Source: JAUWBF01 sp043815125
Lineage (GTDB): Bacteria; Verrucomicrobiota; Verrucomicrobiia; Opitutales; Opitutaceae
DNA: 20,021 nucleotides
Reading direction: 5' to 3'
Assembly: GCA_043815125.1 (NCBI GenBank)
Contig: JBDRJH010000112.1
Coordinates: 1 to 20,021, forward strand
Made by a program: the position numbers and the translations under genes
Shown here: in pieces, positions 1 to 6,624 of the stretch
Layout of the letters: the number at the start of each line of letters is the position of its first letter
How positions within the stretch are numbered: the stretch's first letter is position 1
Notes under the pieces: generated by a model
What the model was told of the DNA's origin: nothing
The model's input: only the letters and a program-made list of their open reading frames with translations
Database searches by the model: none

Positions 1-860
1 ACCACGTCGGCCCACTCGCCGTCGATGCGCGAGTCGATGTCCCAATCCGGCGCGGACTCCGCGAAGGCGTCGCGGACCTCATCGCGTTCGCTCGCCAAGA
101 TGCCGCTGAGCACAAGGGTGCCGCCCGGCGCGACCGCCGAGAGCAGCTGGGCCTTAAACTTCACGAGGATGTGCCCGAGGATGTTGGCCAGCACGAGCTC
201 GGCCTCGCGGTTCTCGAAGCCGGTCATGAGGTCGCCTTCGTAGAGCTCGACGGCGCCGACGAGGTCGTTGAGCGCGGCGTTTTCCTCGCTCACGCGGATG
301 GCCTCGGGATCGTTGTCGAAGCCGGCGACCTGTGTGAAACCGAGACGCGCGGCCGACAGCGCGAGGATGCCCGAGCCGCAGCCGGCGTCGATCACGCGGC
401 CAGTCGTGCCGTGGGCGGAGGCCCACTCGACAAGACGGTGGCAGCACAGCCGCGTGGTCTCGTGGTTGCCCGTGCCGAAGGCCAGCCCCGGGTCGAGCCA
501 GATGGCGAGGTCGCCGGCGGGCAGCGCATGGGAATCGCGTTCCCAGACCGGCACCCAGTGCAGGCGTCCGAAGGTGGAGGCCTTGAAGTGGGCCTTGTAG
601 CTGTCGCGCCAGTCCTCGTCGCCCATCTCGCTCAAGTCCGGCTGGCCGGGCGCGGCGCCGGCGGCCCCGAGGATCGGCTGGATCTGCTGCCAGGCGGCGG
701 TCGCCCGGTCCTGCGAGTCAAAGATGCCGACCACCCAGGCCCGCTGCACGAGCACGTCCTGCAACACGCTCCAGTTGGCCTCCTCATGCTCGAGGAACAG
801 CTCGTCGACGGACTCGGCGGCGGTGGCGGCGATCTCGGCTTTGACTTGGAAAAGACTCAT
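1..860 (-). CDS. prmA: Ribosomal protein L11 methyltransferase PrmA (C-terminal end cut by window edge)
   Basis: Cytoplasmic SAM-dependent methyltransferase that, by family knowledge, methylates ribosomal protein L11 (E. coli PrmA trimethylates lysines and the N-terminus). I translated the minus strand from the ATG at 858-860; 286 codons are visible and the frame is still open at base 1. At about residues 122-136 is WLDPGLAFGTGNHETT, the hallmark PrmA segment. VIDAGCGSGILALSAARLG (about 156-174) is methyltransferase motif I, FDNDP (181-185) the acidic SAM-ribose loop, and LANIL (about 224-228) the motif IV region. Family members are about 290-300 residues, so only a few residues should be missing. 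A GGAG lies about 10 nt before the ATG. The gene follows argC on the same strand after 54 nt, so the two are probably cotranscribed. Identification is secure. Confidence 0.93.
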   Translation of the reverse strand, partial: MSLFQVKAEIAATAAESVDELFLEHEEANWSVLQDVLVQRAWVVGIFDSQDRATAAWQQIQPILGAAGAAPGQPDLSEMGDEDWRDSYKAHFKASTFGRLHWVPVWERDSHALPAGDLAIWLDPGLAFGTGNHETTRLCCHRLVEWASAHGTTGRVIDAGCGSGILALSAARLGFTQVAGFDNDPEAIRVSEENAALNDLVGAVELYEGDLMTGFENREAELVLANILGHILVKFKAQLLSAVAPGGTLVLSGILASERDEVRDAFAESAPDWDIDSRIDGEWADV

Positions 861-914
861 GCGCGAGACGCTCCGCACGCCGCCGCCCGCTGGCAACCGG
901 ATTTCCGGAAAACC

Positions 915-1865
915 TCAGGCCGACAGGCCGAGGTCCTCCGGCAGGTCGAGGTGCAGGTTCATCGACTGGATCGCCGCGCCGGACGCGCCCTTGCCGAGGT
1001 TGTCGAGCCGGCACATGAGCACGCACTGGCGCTCGTGGCCGAAGACCGCGATGTCGGCGCGATTGGTGCCGTTGCACGCCTGCGGGTCCCAGAAGCCGCC
1101 GTCGAGGGCCGACTCGTCGCCAAGCGGCAGCACGTTGATGAAACACTCGTGCGCATAAAACTCCGCCAACGCCGAGTGAATGGCCGCCGACGCGGGCGCG
1201 CCCGGCAGCTTGTCCAGTTGCAGGGGCACCGTGACCGACAGGCCCTGGGCGAAGGCGCCGACGATGGGATTAAAGACGGGGGCGGCCGCCAGGCCGGCGT
1301 GCACGCGCATCTCGGGCAGGTGCTTGTGCGCCAGGCCGAGCGCGTAGGGCCGCGGAGCCTTGAGCGCGTCCGGCATCGGCTGCTGTTCGTAGTCGGCGAT
1401 CATCTTCTTGCCGCCGCCGGTGTAGCCGGTGAGCGAGAAGCACGAAAGCGGTGTATCCGGCATCAGGATACCGGCCTTGACGAGCGGCCGCACAACCAGC
1501 TCGAAGGCGGTGGCGTGGCAGCCCGGGTTGGCGATGCGCTTGGAGTCCTGAATGCGCAGCCGGTAGTCGGCGCCCAGCTCGGGCAGGCCGTAGGCCCACT
1601 CGGGGTTGATGCGGTGCGCGGTGGACGCGTCGATCACGCAGGTGTCGGGATTGGTGACGAGCGCGACGGACTCGACCGCGGCCGCGTCGGGCAGACAGAG
1701 AAACGCGATGTCGGCGGCGTTGAGGCACGCGGCGCGGGCGGCGGTGTCCTTGCGCAGGGCCGGGTCGATCTGGATGACCTCGATGTCCTCGCGCGCGGCG
1801 AGCCGGTCGAAAATCTGCAGACCCGTGGTGCCTTCCTGTCCGTCGACAAATACCTTCGTTTTCAT
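915..1865 (-). CDS. argC: N-acetyl-gamma-glutamyl-phosphate reductase, type 2 (short form)
   Basis: Third step of arginine biosynthesis: NADPH-dependent reduction of N-acetylglutamyl 5-phosphate to the semialdehyde, in the cytoplasm. The N-terminus VFVDGQEGTTGLQIFDRL is the dinucleotide-binding start typical of type-2 ArgC. IANPGCHATAF holds the catalytic cysteine (C116 from the ATG), and AHKHLPEM (H180/H182) holds the conserved catalytic histidine region. At 316 residues it matches the short type-2 family rather than the longer E. coli form. The reading frame also allows a GTG at 1875-1877 (four residues longer). I prefer the ATG at 1863-1865 because the conserved domain starts directly after it; neither has a clear Shine-Dalgarno. 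It is the first gene of an argC-prmA pair and is divergent from the ftsK-like gene. No other arg genes are in the window. Confidence 0.95.
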   Translation of the reverse strand: MKTKVFVDGQEGTTGLQIFDRLAAREDIEVIQIDPALRKDTAARAACLNAADIAFLCLPDAAAVESVALVTNPDTCVIDASTAHRINPEWAYGLPELGADYRLRIQDSKRIANPGCHATAFELVVRPLVKAGILMPDTPLSCFSLTGYTGGGKKMIADYEQQPMPDALKAPRPYALGLAHKHLPEMRVHAGLAAAPVFNPIVGAFAQGLSVTVPLQLDKLPGAPASAAIHSALAEFYAHECFINVLPLGDESALDGGFWDPQACNGTNRADIAVFGHERQCVLMCRLDNLGKGASGAAIQSMNLHLDLPEDLGLSA

Positions 1866-1935
1866 GCGTGAGGGCACACTGTCGCGCCATGTGGCCGAGG
1901 TCGCAAGCGCCGGTTTTCACCGCCGCCCCACGCCC

Positions 1936-1956
1936 AATGTTCGTATTACGAACATT
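1936..1956. promoter_or_regulatory. Perfect 21-bp palindrome, candidate repressor operator (GTTC-N7-GAAC)
   Basis: Arms AATGTTCGTA (1936-1945) and TACGAACATT (1947-1956) are exact reverse complements around a single T at 1946. The site is AT-richer than its surroundings and lies in the 199-bp gap between the divergent argC and ftsK-like genes, about 70 bp from the argC start and 108 bp from the ftsK start. The half-sites GTTC/GAAC resemble those of LexA-type SOS operators, and ftsK is SOS-controlled in E. coli. Assignment to LexA is therefore a reasonable guess but unproven. The palindrome itself is certain; its regulator is inferred. Confidence 0.6.
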
Positions 1957-2014
1957 CAAGACAGACCCCGCAACCAGCGCGGTTCGCCCGCATGAAATTC
2001 CCGCATGGCTTCGC

Positions 2015-2044
2015 TTGCACGCGGCGCGCGGCGTTCTCTACGCT
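2015..2044 (+). promoter_or_regulatory. Weak candidate promoter for the ftsK-like gene
   Basis: TTGCAC (2015-2020) and TACGCT (2039-2044) are separated by 18 nt and lie about 20 nt before the ATG at 2065. The -35 fit to the sigma-70 consensus is fair and the -10 fit is poor, so this is tentative. It sits downstream of the 21-bp palindrome. Confidence 0.2.
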
Positions 2045-2064
2045 GATCCTTTTTTCCGCCCGCC

Positions 2065-3816
2065 ATGCCCGAAACCTCCGCCCTCCCCACGCCGCCCGTC
2101 GCCGACGACGCCCTCTCGCAGGCACGTCTGAGCGAGGACGAGCGCCTGCTCGCCCGCTGGCGCGAGTTTCTGGAGTCACGCCTGGAGGAACGCGCCACGT
2201 TGCAGGCCCGCCACCGTGACAAGCTCGAGGACGCCCTCGACCACCTCGCCAGCCTGCGCCAGTCTTCCCGCGAACAAGCCGAGGCCGCCGACGCGCCGCC
2301 CCCCTCCCCCGTGGCCGAGGAAGAGATCGCCGAGCCCGCGCCCAAGCTCCCCGATCCCTTCACCCCCGAGGAACTCGCCGACTACACCTTCCCCGCGCTA
2401 GAACTCCTGCGCCCGCCCGCGGAGAACGAACAACAATTCTCCACCGCCGAGGACCTCGAGGCCGACCAGCGCCGCCTGCAGGACGTGCTCGACAGCTTCA
2501 CCATCGACGCCCTCGTGCACGACGCCATCGTCGGCCCCCGCGTCACCCAGTTCCGCGTTCGCCCCGGCTTCGGCGTGCGCGTCGAGGCCATCGCCTCGCT
2601 CGACAAAAACATCGCCCTCGGCATGTCGGCCAACGCCGTGCGCATCCAGGCCCCCATCCCCGGCGAAAGCTACGTCGGCATCGAGATCCCCAACCGCAAC
2701 TCCAACCCGCTCTCCCTGCGCGGCTCCTTCCAGACCGCCTCGTGGCGCGGCGCCGCCGGCACCACCGGCATCCCGCTCATGCTGGGCGTCGACATCGCCG
2801 GCAAACACATCGTCTGCGACCTCGCCCGCGCCCCCCACGTGCTCATCGCCGGCGCCACCGGCGCGGGCAAATCCGTCTGCATCAGCAACCTCATCCTCTC
2901 GCTGATCTACCGCTTCCGCCCCGACGAACTTGAGCTCGTGCTCATCGACCCCAAGATCGTCGAGTTCGCCATCTACCGCGACCTGCCCCACCTCATCCAC
3001 CCCGTCGTCACCGACCCCAAGCAGGCCTGCCAGGCCCTCAAGTGGCTCGTGCGCGAGATGGAGCGCCGCTACGAGATCCTCGCCGACAAGGGCGTGCGCA
3101 ACCTCGCCGGCTACAACACCAAGGCCGTCTCCGAGGGCTTCCCGCGCCTGCCCTACATCGTGCTTATCATCGACGAGCTGGCCGACCTCATGATGACCGC
3201 GCCCGCCGAGATCGAGACCTCCATCGCGCGCCTCGCGCAGATGTCGCGCGCCGTCGGCATCCACACCGTGCTCGCGACGCAACGCCCCTCGGTCAACGTC
3301 ATCACCGGCGTCATCAAGGCCAACTACCCCACGCGCATCGCCTTCCAGGTCTCCTCTCAGGTCGACTCCCGCACCATCCTCGACGGCAAGGGCGCCGAGT
3401 CGCTCCAAGGACGCGGCGACATGCTCTACAGCCCGCCCGGCCTCGGCCGCCTCCAGCGCCTCCAGGCCCCCTTCGTCGACGACGGCGAGATCGAGGGCGT
3501 GGTCAACTTCCTCAAGGCCCAGGTCCAGCCCCGCTACCGCGTCGAGCTCCGCGCCGAGGATGCGCCCGGCGGCTCCGAGAGCGTCGACGCAGAGACCCTC
3601 CACGCCGGCGCCGACCCGATGATCAAGGAAGCGCTCGAGGTCATCGCCACCCACGGCCGCGCCAGCACCAGCTACCTCCAACGCCGCCTCAAAATCGGCT
3701 ACAACCGCGCCGCCTCCCTCATGGAGGAGATGGAGCAACGCCGCTACATCGGCCCGCAAATCGGCAACAACCCCCGCGAGATCTTCGTCCAGCCCGAGGA
3801 CCTGAAGTTCGAGTAA
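2065..3816 (+). CDS. Soluble FtsK/SpoIIIE-family DNA translocase (no membrane anchor)
   Basis: Predicted ATP-driven double-stranded DNA pump of the FtsK/SpoIIIE family, 583 residues. Residues 1-100 are charged and helical (likely coiled coil about 20-75, then a Pro/acid-rich linker). Unlike classical FtsK they contain no hydrophobic membrane segments. The alpha/beta motor follows: DKNIALGM and PNRN around 180-212, Walker A GATGAGKS at 263-270, Walker B IVLIIDELADLM at about 365-376, then ATQRPSVNVITG and SSQVDSRTILDG. A gamma-like winged helix (STSYLQRRLKIGYNRAASLMEEME) ends the protein; in FtsK this domain reads polar DNA motifs and contacts XerD. The motor strongly resembles the membrane-anchored paralogue at 15501-17966. 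The ATG at 2065 has no Shine-Dalgarno but is followed by continuous coding sequence. Role relative to the anchored FtsK is unknown: a cytosolic partner or a specialised translocase is possible. Confidence 0.9.
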   Translation: MPETSALPTPPVADDALSQARLSEDERLLARWREFLESRLEERATLQARHRDKLEDALDHLASLRQSSREQAEAADAPPPSPVAEEEIAEPAPKLPDPFTPEELADYTFPALELLRPPAENEQQFSTAEDLEADQRRLQDVLDSFTIDALVHDAIVGPRVTQFRVRPGFGVRVEAIASLDKNIALGMSANAVRIQAPIPGESYVGIEIPNRNSNPLSLRGSFQTASWRGAAGTTGIPLMLGVDIAGKHIVCDLARAPHVLIAGATGAGKSVCISNLILSLIYRFRPDELELVLIDPKIVEFAIYRDLPHLIHPVVTDPKQACQALKWLVREMERRYEILADKGVRNLAGYNTKAVSEGFPRLPYIVLIIDELADLMMTAPAEIETSIARLAQMSRAVGIHTVLATQRPSVNVITGVIKANYPTRIAFQVSSQVDSRTILDGKGAESLQGRGDMLYSPPGLGRLQRLQAPFVDDGEIEGVVNFLKAQVQPRYRVELRAEDAPGGSESVDAETLHAGADPMIKEALEVIATHGRASTSYLQRRLKIGYNRAASLMEEMEQRRYIGPQIGNNPREIFVQPEDLKFE

Positions 3817-3899
3817 CCAGAAGCCGATGGCCCACCTCCTTTCGCTCACCACCACGCCTTTCACGCCATAACAACCGACTGCCCGCAATCCACTGACAA

Positions 3900-3974
3900 G
3901 ATGGCCACAGAAGGCGCAAAAATCACAAAAGCAGACGGCTCGTTTTTGCGTTTTTTGCGCCTTTTGTGGCCATC
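3900..3974. repeat. Long inverted repeat (about 23-bp stem) downstream of the ftsK-like gene; possible terminator or dispersed repeat
   Basis: The left arm 3900-3922 (GATGGCCACAGAAGGCGC then AAAAA) pairs with the right arm 3952-3974 with one mismatch, which would be a G-U pair in RNA. The loop is about 29 nt. Stability would be high, but no uninterrupted T-run directly follows the stem, so an intrinsic terminator is only one option. The right arm contains TTTTTTGCGCCTTTTGTGGC, which resembles dispersed intergenic repeats I recall from environmental bacterial genomes. It starts 84 nt after the ftsK-like stop codon. Confidence 0.65.
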
Positions 3975-4022
3975 ACAAGCGCTCCGTTTTTCGCCCACGA
4001 CTTTAAACAAAGTAGCACCAAG

Positions 4023-4055
4023 CCTTCGCGACCTTAGCGCCTTCGCGCCTTCGCG
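4023..4055. repeat. Tandem 8-mer repeat (CCTTCGCG) in the gap before the LRV gene
   Basis: CCTTCGCG occurs at 4023-4030, 4040-4047 and 4048-4055, and a one-base variant CCTTAGCG occupies 4032-4039. The array ends in TTAAAAC. It lies 46 nt before the LRV gene start. With the hairpin at 3900-3974 it makes up most of the 285-bp gap; the rest (3817-3899 and 4056-4101) shows no gene or obvious motif. Confidence 0.7.
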
Positions 4056-4101
4056 TTAAAACTCCGACTTCCTTCCCACCCACTCTCCCGCCTCCCCCTA
4101 A

Positions 4102-5679
4102 ATGTCCGCCGACGAGATCACCGCCGAAACCCTGCTGGAGCGCATCCGCGCCGACGGCGTGCGCCGCGCCTGCCTCGCCCTGCGCAAACCACCCGTGCCC
4201 TCGCGCATCCTGCAAGAACTCGTCTCCGCGCCCGACGCGCCGGCCGAGGCCCTCGAGTTCGTTGCCGCCTACCCGCTCTCACCCAGCCACCTGCTGGAAA
4301 ACCTCGCCGGGACCTCGTCCGCCAGCTCCGTGCTCGCGCACCTCGCGACCAACCCCCGCACCCCGCCGCACCTGCTGACCCGCTTCGCCGCCCATGAGGA
4401 CCCGGTCGTGCGCGCCCAGGCCGCGACCCATCCGCAGCTCCCCGGCCGCGAACTGCTCGCCCTCGCCGACGACCCCGCGCCCGAGGTCCGCCGCGCGCTC
4501 GCCGCCAGCCCCGCCCTCCGCCTGCCCCACCAGGCCGCGCTCGTCACCGACGCCGATCCGGCGGTGCGCCTGCGCCTCGCCGGGCATCCCGCGCTGCCCG
4601 AGGCCGTCGCCCTCGTGCTCGCCGCCGATCCCTGCGCCGTGGTCCGTCTGCACTCCGTGGCCACCGCCACCGCCGACGACGAACTGCTCGAACTCTGGGC
4701 CGCCGGCGACGAGGAGGACGTCCAGCTCGCCCTGCTGCGCCGCAAAAACCTGCCCGTCGAGACCGCCCACGCCCTCGTGCGCTCGATCCACCCCTCCGTG
4801 CGCCGCCTCGCCCGCGAAGGCCTCGAACTCGACGACATCGACCTCTTCCTCCTCGCCTCGCGCGGCGAGCCCGACGAACGCGCCAGGGTCGCCGCGCAGC
4901 CCCTCGTGCCCCGCCCGTTGCAAAGCCTGCTGGCCCGCGACACCGACGTCACCGTGCGCGCCGCCCTCGCGGCCAACCCCGCGCTCGACGCCAGCATCGC
5001 CCGCTTCTTCACCTCGCTCGCCGAGGAACCCGTCTGCGAGGCCCTCGCCGCCAACCCCGCCGTGCCCGACGACCTCGTCGAGGAACTCGCCGCCACCCGC
5101 GCGCCCGCCGTGCTCGCCGCCCTCGCCTACCGCGACGGCATCAACGCCGACCTCGCCGCCTTCCTCATCGAGCACAGCCCCGACTTCCGCCGCCACTGGG
5201 CCATGCAGGGCCGCGAGGGCGCGGAACTCCACCCGCAGGTCGCCCGCCGTCTCTTCGCCGACCGCCTGCCCTCCCTGCGCGCGCTCGCCGTGAGCTCGTG
5301 CCCAGCCTGGCGCCGCGCCGATCTCTACGACGTCGGCCGCGACCCCGCGCCGGTCGTCCGCCTGGCCGCCGTGCGCCACCCCAACGCGCCCGAGGGCCTG
5401 CTCCACGATCTGTCGGCAGACCCCGACGCCGACGTCGCCGCGCTCGCCCGTCGCATCCTCGCGCGCGGCCGGCCCGTCGTGCATGTCGCCGACCTTGACG
5501 CGCGCCCCCCGGAGCCGAGTCTCTCCGTCCGCTCCGCCGGCATCGTGATCGACGCCGCCGTCGCCGAAGACCAACCAGACCTCGACGAATCCGACGGCGA
5601 GGACAAACCCGACGAATCCCCCTTCGCGCCCCGCGCCCCCGAACTTCTCAACAAACTCAAACGCATCTTCTGGCAATAA
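4102..5679 (+). CDS. LRV/HEAT-like helical repeat protein of unknown function
   Basis: A 525-residue cytoplasmic protein built almost entirely of imperfect units of about 24-30 residues, from about residue 40 to 455. Each carries a DPxxxVRxALAxxPxLP-type core, for example DPAPEVRRALAASPALRLP, DTDVTVRAALAANPALD and DPAPVVRLAAVRHPNAP. The pattern matches the leucine-rich-repeat-variant (LRV) family, an alpha solenoid related to HEAT/ARM repeats and normally a protein-binding scaffold. The N-terminal Cys cluster known from Azotobacter LRV is absent. The C-terminus is an acidic low-complexity linker (about 480-510) ending in ELLNKLKRIFWQ, which could be an amphipathic docking helix. No signal peptide or membrane segment is visible. 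It is the first gene of a tight three-gene cluster; the next ATG is 6 nt after its stop. The biochemical role cannot be read from sequence. Confidence 0.85.
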   Translation: MSADEITAETLLERIRADGVRRACLALRKPPVPSRILQELVSAPDAPAEALEFVAAYPLSPSHLLENLAGTSSASSVLAHLATNPRTPPHLLTRFAAHEDPVVRAQAATHPQLPGRELLALADDPAPEVRRALAASPALRLPHQAALVTDADPAVRLRLAGHPALPEAVALVLAADPCAVVRLHSVATATADDELLELWAAGDEEDVQLALLRRKNLPVETAHALVRSIHPSVRRLAREGLELDDIDLFLLASRGEPDERARVAAQPLVPRPLQSLLARDTDVTVRAALAANPALDASIARFFTSLAEEPVCEALAANPAVPDDLVEELAATRAPAVLAALAYRDGINADLAAFLIEHSPDFRRHWAMQGREGAELHPQVARRLFADRLPSLRALAVSSCPAWRRADLYDVGRDPAPVVRLAAVRHPNAPEGLLHDLSADPDADVAALARRILARGRPVVHVADLDARPPEPSLSVRSAGIVIDAAVAEDQPDLDESDGEDKPDESPFAPRAPELLNKLKRIFWQ

Positions 5680-5685
5680 ACACCC

Positions 5686-6051
5686 ATGGCTAAAAAGACC
5701 GCCCCCACCCTCAACTTTCGCGACATCGTGCTCGGCGCCGAGGCCGACGTGATCCGGCAGGCGCTCGCCGCCCGCGAGCAGATCGACACCCTCATTGAGG
5801 AACGCCGCCGCGCCTACGAGCGCATCGCCGAGCTCGAGACCCAGGTCGAGGACGCGCTCGGTGAGACCGGCGTGTTCCCCTTCCCCGCGCCGCCGCTGCC
5901 CGTGGCCGGTTTCGACCCGAAGGCCGACACCGTCACCCGCCCCGCCGTCAAGAAACCCGCCGCGCCCAAGTCGTCCTCCACCGACGACGATGAGACCGCC
6001 GGCGAGGCCGCCGACTCGGACGACACCGACGACGACTCCAAGGAGAGCTGA
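5686..6051 (+). CDS. Small coiled-coil protein with acidic tail, unknown function
   Basis: A 121-residue soluble protein. Residues about 10-60 form a charged helix with heptad-like spacing (REQIDTLIEERRRAYERI, ELETQVEDALGE), followed by a Pro/Phe motif (FPFPAPPLP). The last 40 residues are Lys/Pro-rich and then strongly acidic (runs of Asp, Ser and Glu) and probably disordered. The start ATG at 5686 lies 6 nt after the LRV stop, so cotranscription is nearly certain; no Shine-Dalgarno is seen. Its helical core and the LGE plus FPFP-PPLP motif align with the next gene, which suggests an old tandem duplication. I do not recognise a named family; a structural or adaptor partner of the LRV scaffold is a guess. 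Confidence 0.75.
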   Translation: MAKKTAPTLNFRDIVLGAEADVIRQALAAREQIDTLIEERRRAYERIAELETQVEDALGETGVFPFPAPPLPVAGFDPKADTVTRPAVKKPAAPKSSSTDDDETAGEAADSDDTDDDSKES

Positions 6052-6108
6052 TCATTGGCCGCTCTTGCGGGCGCCCCTGACCGCCCGCGTCGTCACCGCA
6101 CCACGTCC

Positions 6109-6546
6109 ATGTCCGACGCATCGCGCATCCGCATCAACGCGCTGCTCCTCCAACGCGAGGAGCTGTTCGTGCGCGTGCACGACATCGAGCGGTCGGTGAA
6201 CGACCTCCTCGGCGAGCCGTGGCCCTTCGAGCCGCCCTCGCTGCCCTCGATACGCCGGCCCAAGGCCAAGCCCGCCAAGAAACGCGCCGCCTCCGCGCCG
6301 GCCAAGGGCGCCAGGCCGGCCGTCGACGAGCCCAAACTGCGCAAGCTCGACGAATCGTCCGGCGAGACCGCCTACCGGGTGACCTATCTCCAGCGGGGCC
6401 AGACCCGCGAGGAGACGCACGACACGCCCGAGGCGCTGCAAACCCTGCTCGCCGCGCAGGGCGAGCAACTGCGCGTGCTCGCCATCGACGCAGTCGACGC
6501 CCACGGCGAGCCGCTCGCGCGTATTTACCCGACCGATACGGCATAA
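6109..6546 (+). CDS. Small coiled-coil protein, apparent paralogue of its upstream neighbour
   Basis: A 145-residue soluble protein. The frame is open from a TTG at 6055, but the ATG at 6109 (MSDASRIRINALL) is preferred because the predicted helix begins there; no Shine-Dalgarno supports either start. Residues about 5-40 (QREELFVRVHDIERSVNDLLGE) and the following PFEPPSLP match the core of the preceding protein in register. A basic Lys/Ala/Pro linker (about 47-70) leads to a C-terminal segment absent from the first copy (about 85-145, TAYRVTYLQRGQTREETHDT and beyond), which looks like a small alpha/beta domain. The gap from the previous stop is 57 nt. Function unknown; it probably belongs with the LRV protein and the first small protein. 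Confidence 0.72.
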   Translation: MSDASRIRINALLLQREELFVRVHDIERSVNDLLGEPWPFEPPSLPSIRRPKAKPAKKRAASAPAKGARPAVDEPKLRKLDESSGETAYRVTYLQRGQTREETHDTPEALQTLLAAQGEQLRVLAIDAVDAHGEPLARIYPTDTA

Positions 6547-6577
6547 GCTCCGAACGGCATCACCGTAAGACGCTTAT
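6543..6577. terminator. Symmetric hairpin between convergent genes, possible bidirectional terminator
   Basis: ATAAGC (6543-6548) pairs with GCTTAT (6572-6577), and inside it ACGG (6554-6557) pairs with CCGT (6563-6566), with a symmetric 5/5 internal loop and a 5-nt apical loop. It overlaps the stop codon of the small coiled-coil gene and lies 48 bp before the protease stop. There is no strong T-run on either side, so the terminator role is uncertain. Nothing else is apparent in 6547-6624. Confidence 0.35.
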
Positions 6578-6624
6578 CACTCATCCACATCTCGATCCAA
6601 GTCGAGAGTCAGACGGCCTTACGC

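Noticed and set aside
171..1871. 566-aa open frame on the plus strand across prmA and argC
   Set aside because: Antisense shadow of two well-identified genes; low-complexity Gly/Val/Arg translation typical of the reverse frame of GC-rich coding DNA.
2398..3888. 496-aa open frame antisense to the soluble ftsK-like gene
   Set aside because: Repetitive Gly/Val/Asp/Leu composition without family motifs; created by GC3 bias of the sense gene.
4279..5676. 465-aa open frame antisense to the LRV gene
   Set aside because: Mirrors the repeat structure of the sense gene and has no independent motif.
6055..6108. TTG-initiated N-terminal extension of the second small coiled-coil protein
   Set aside because: Basic, unstructured text with no Shine-Dalgarno; the ATG at 6109 starts the conserved-looking helix.
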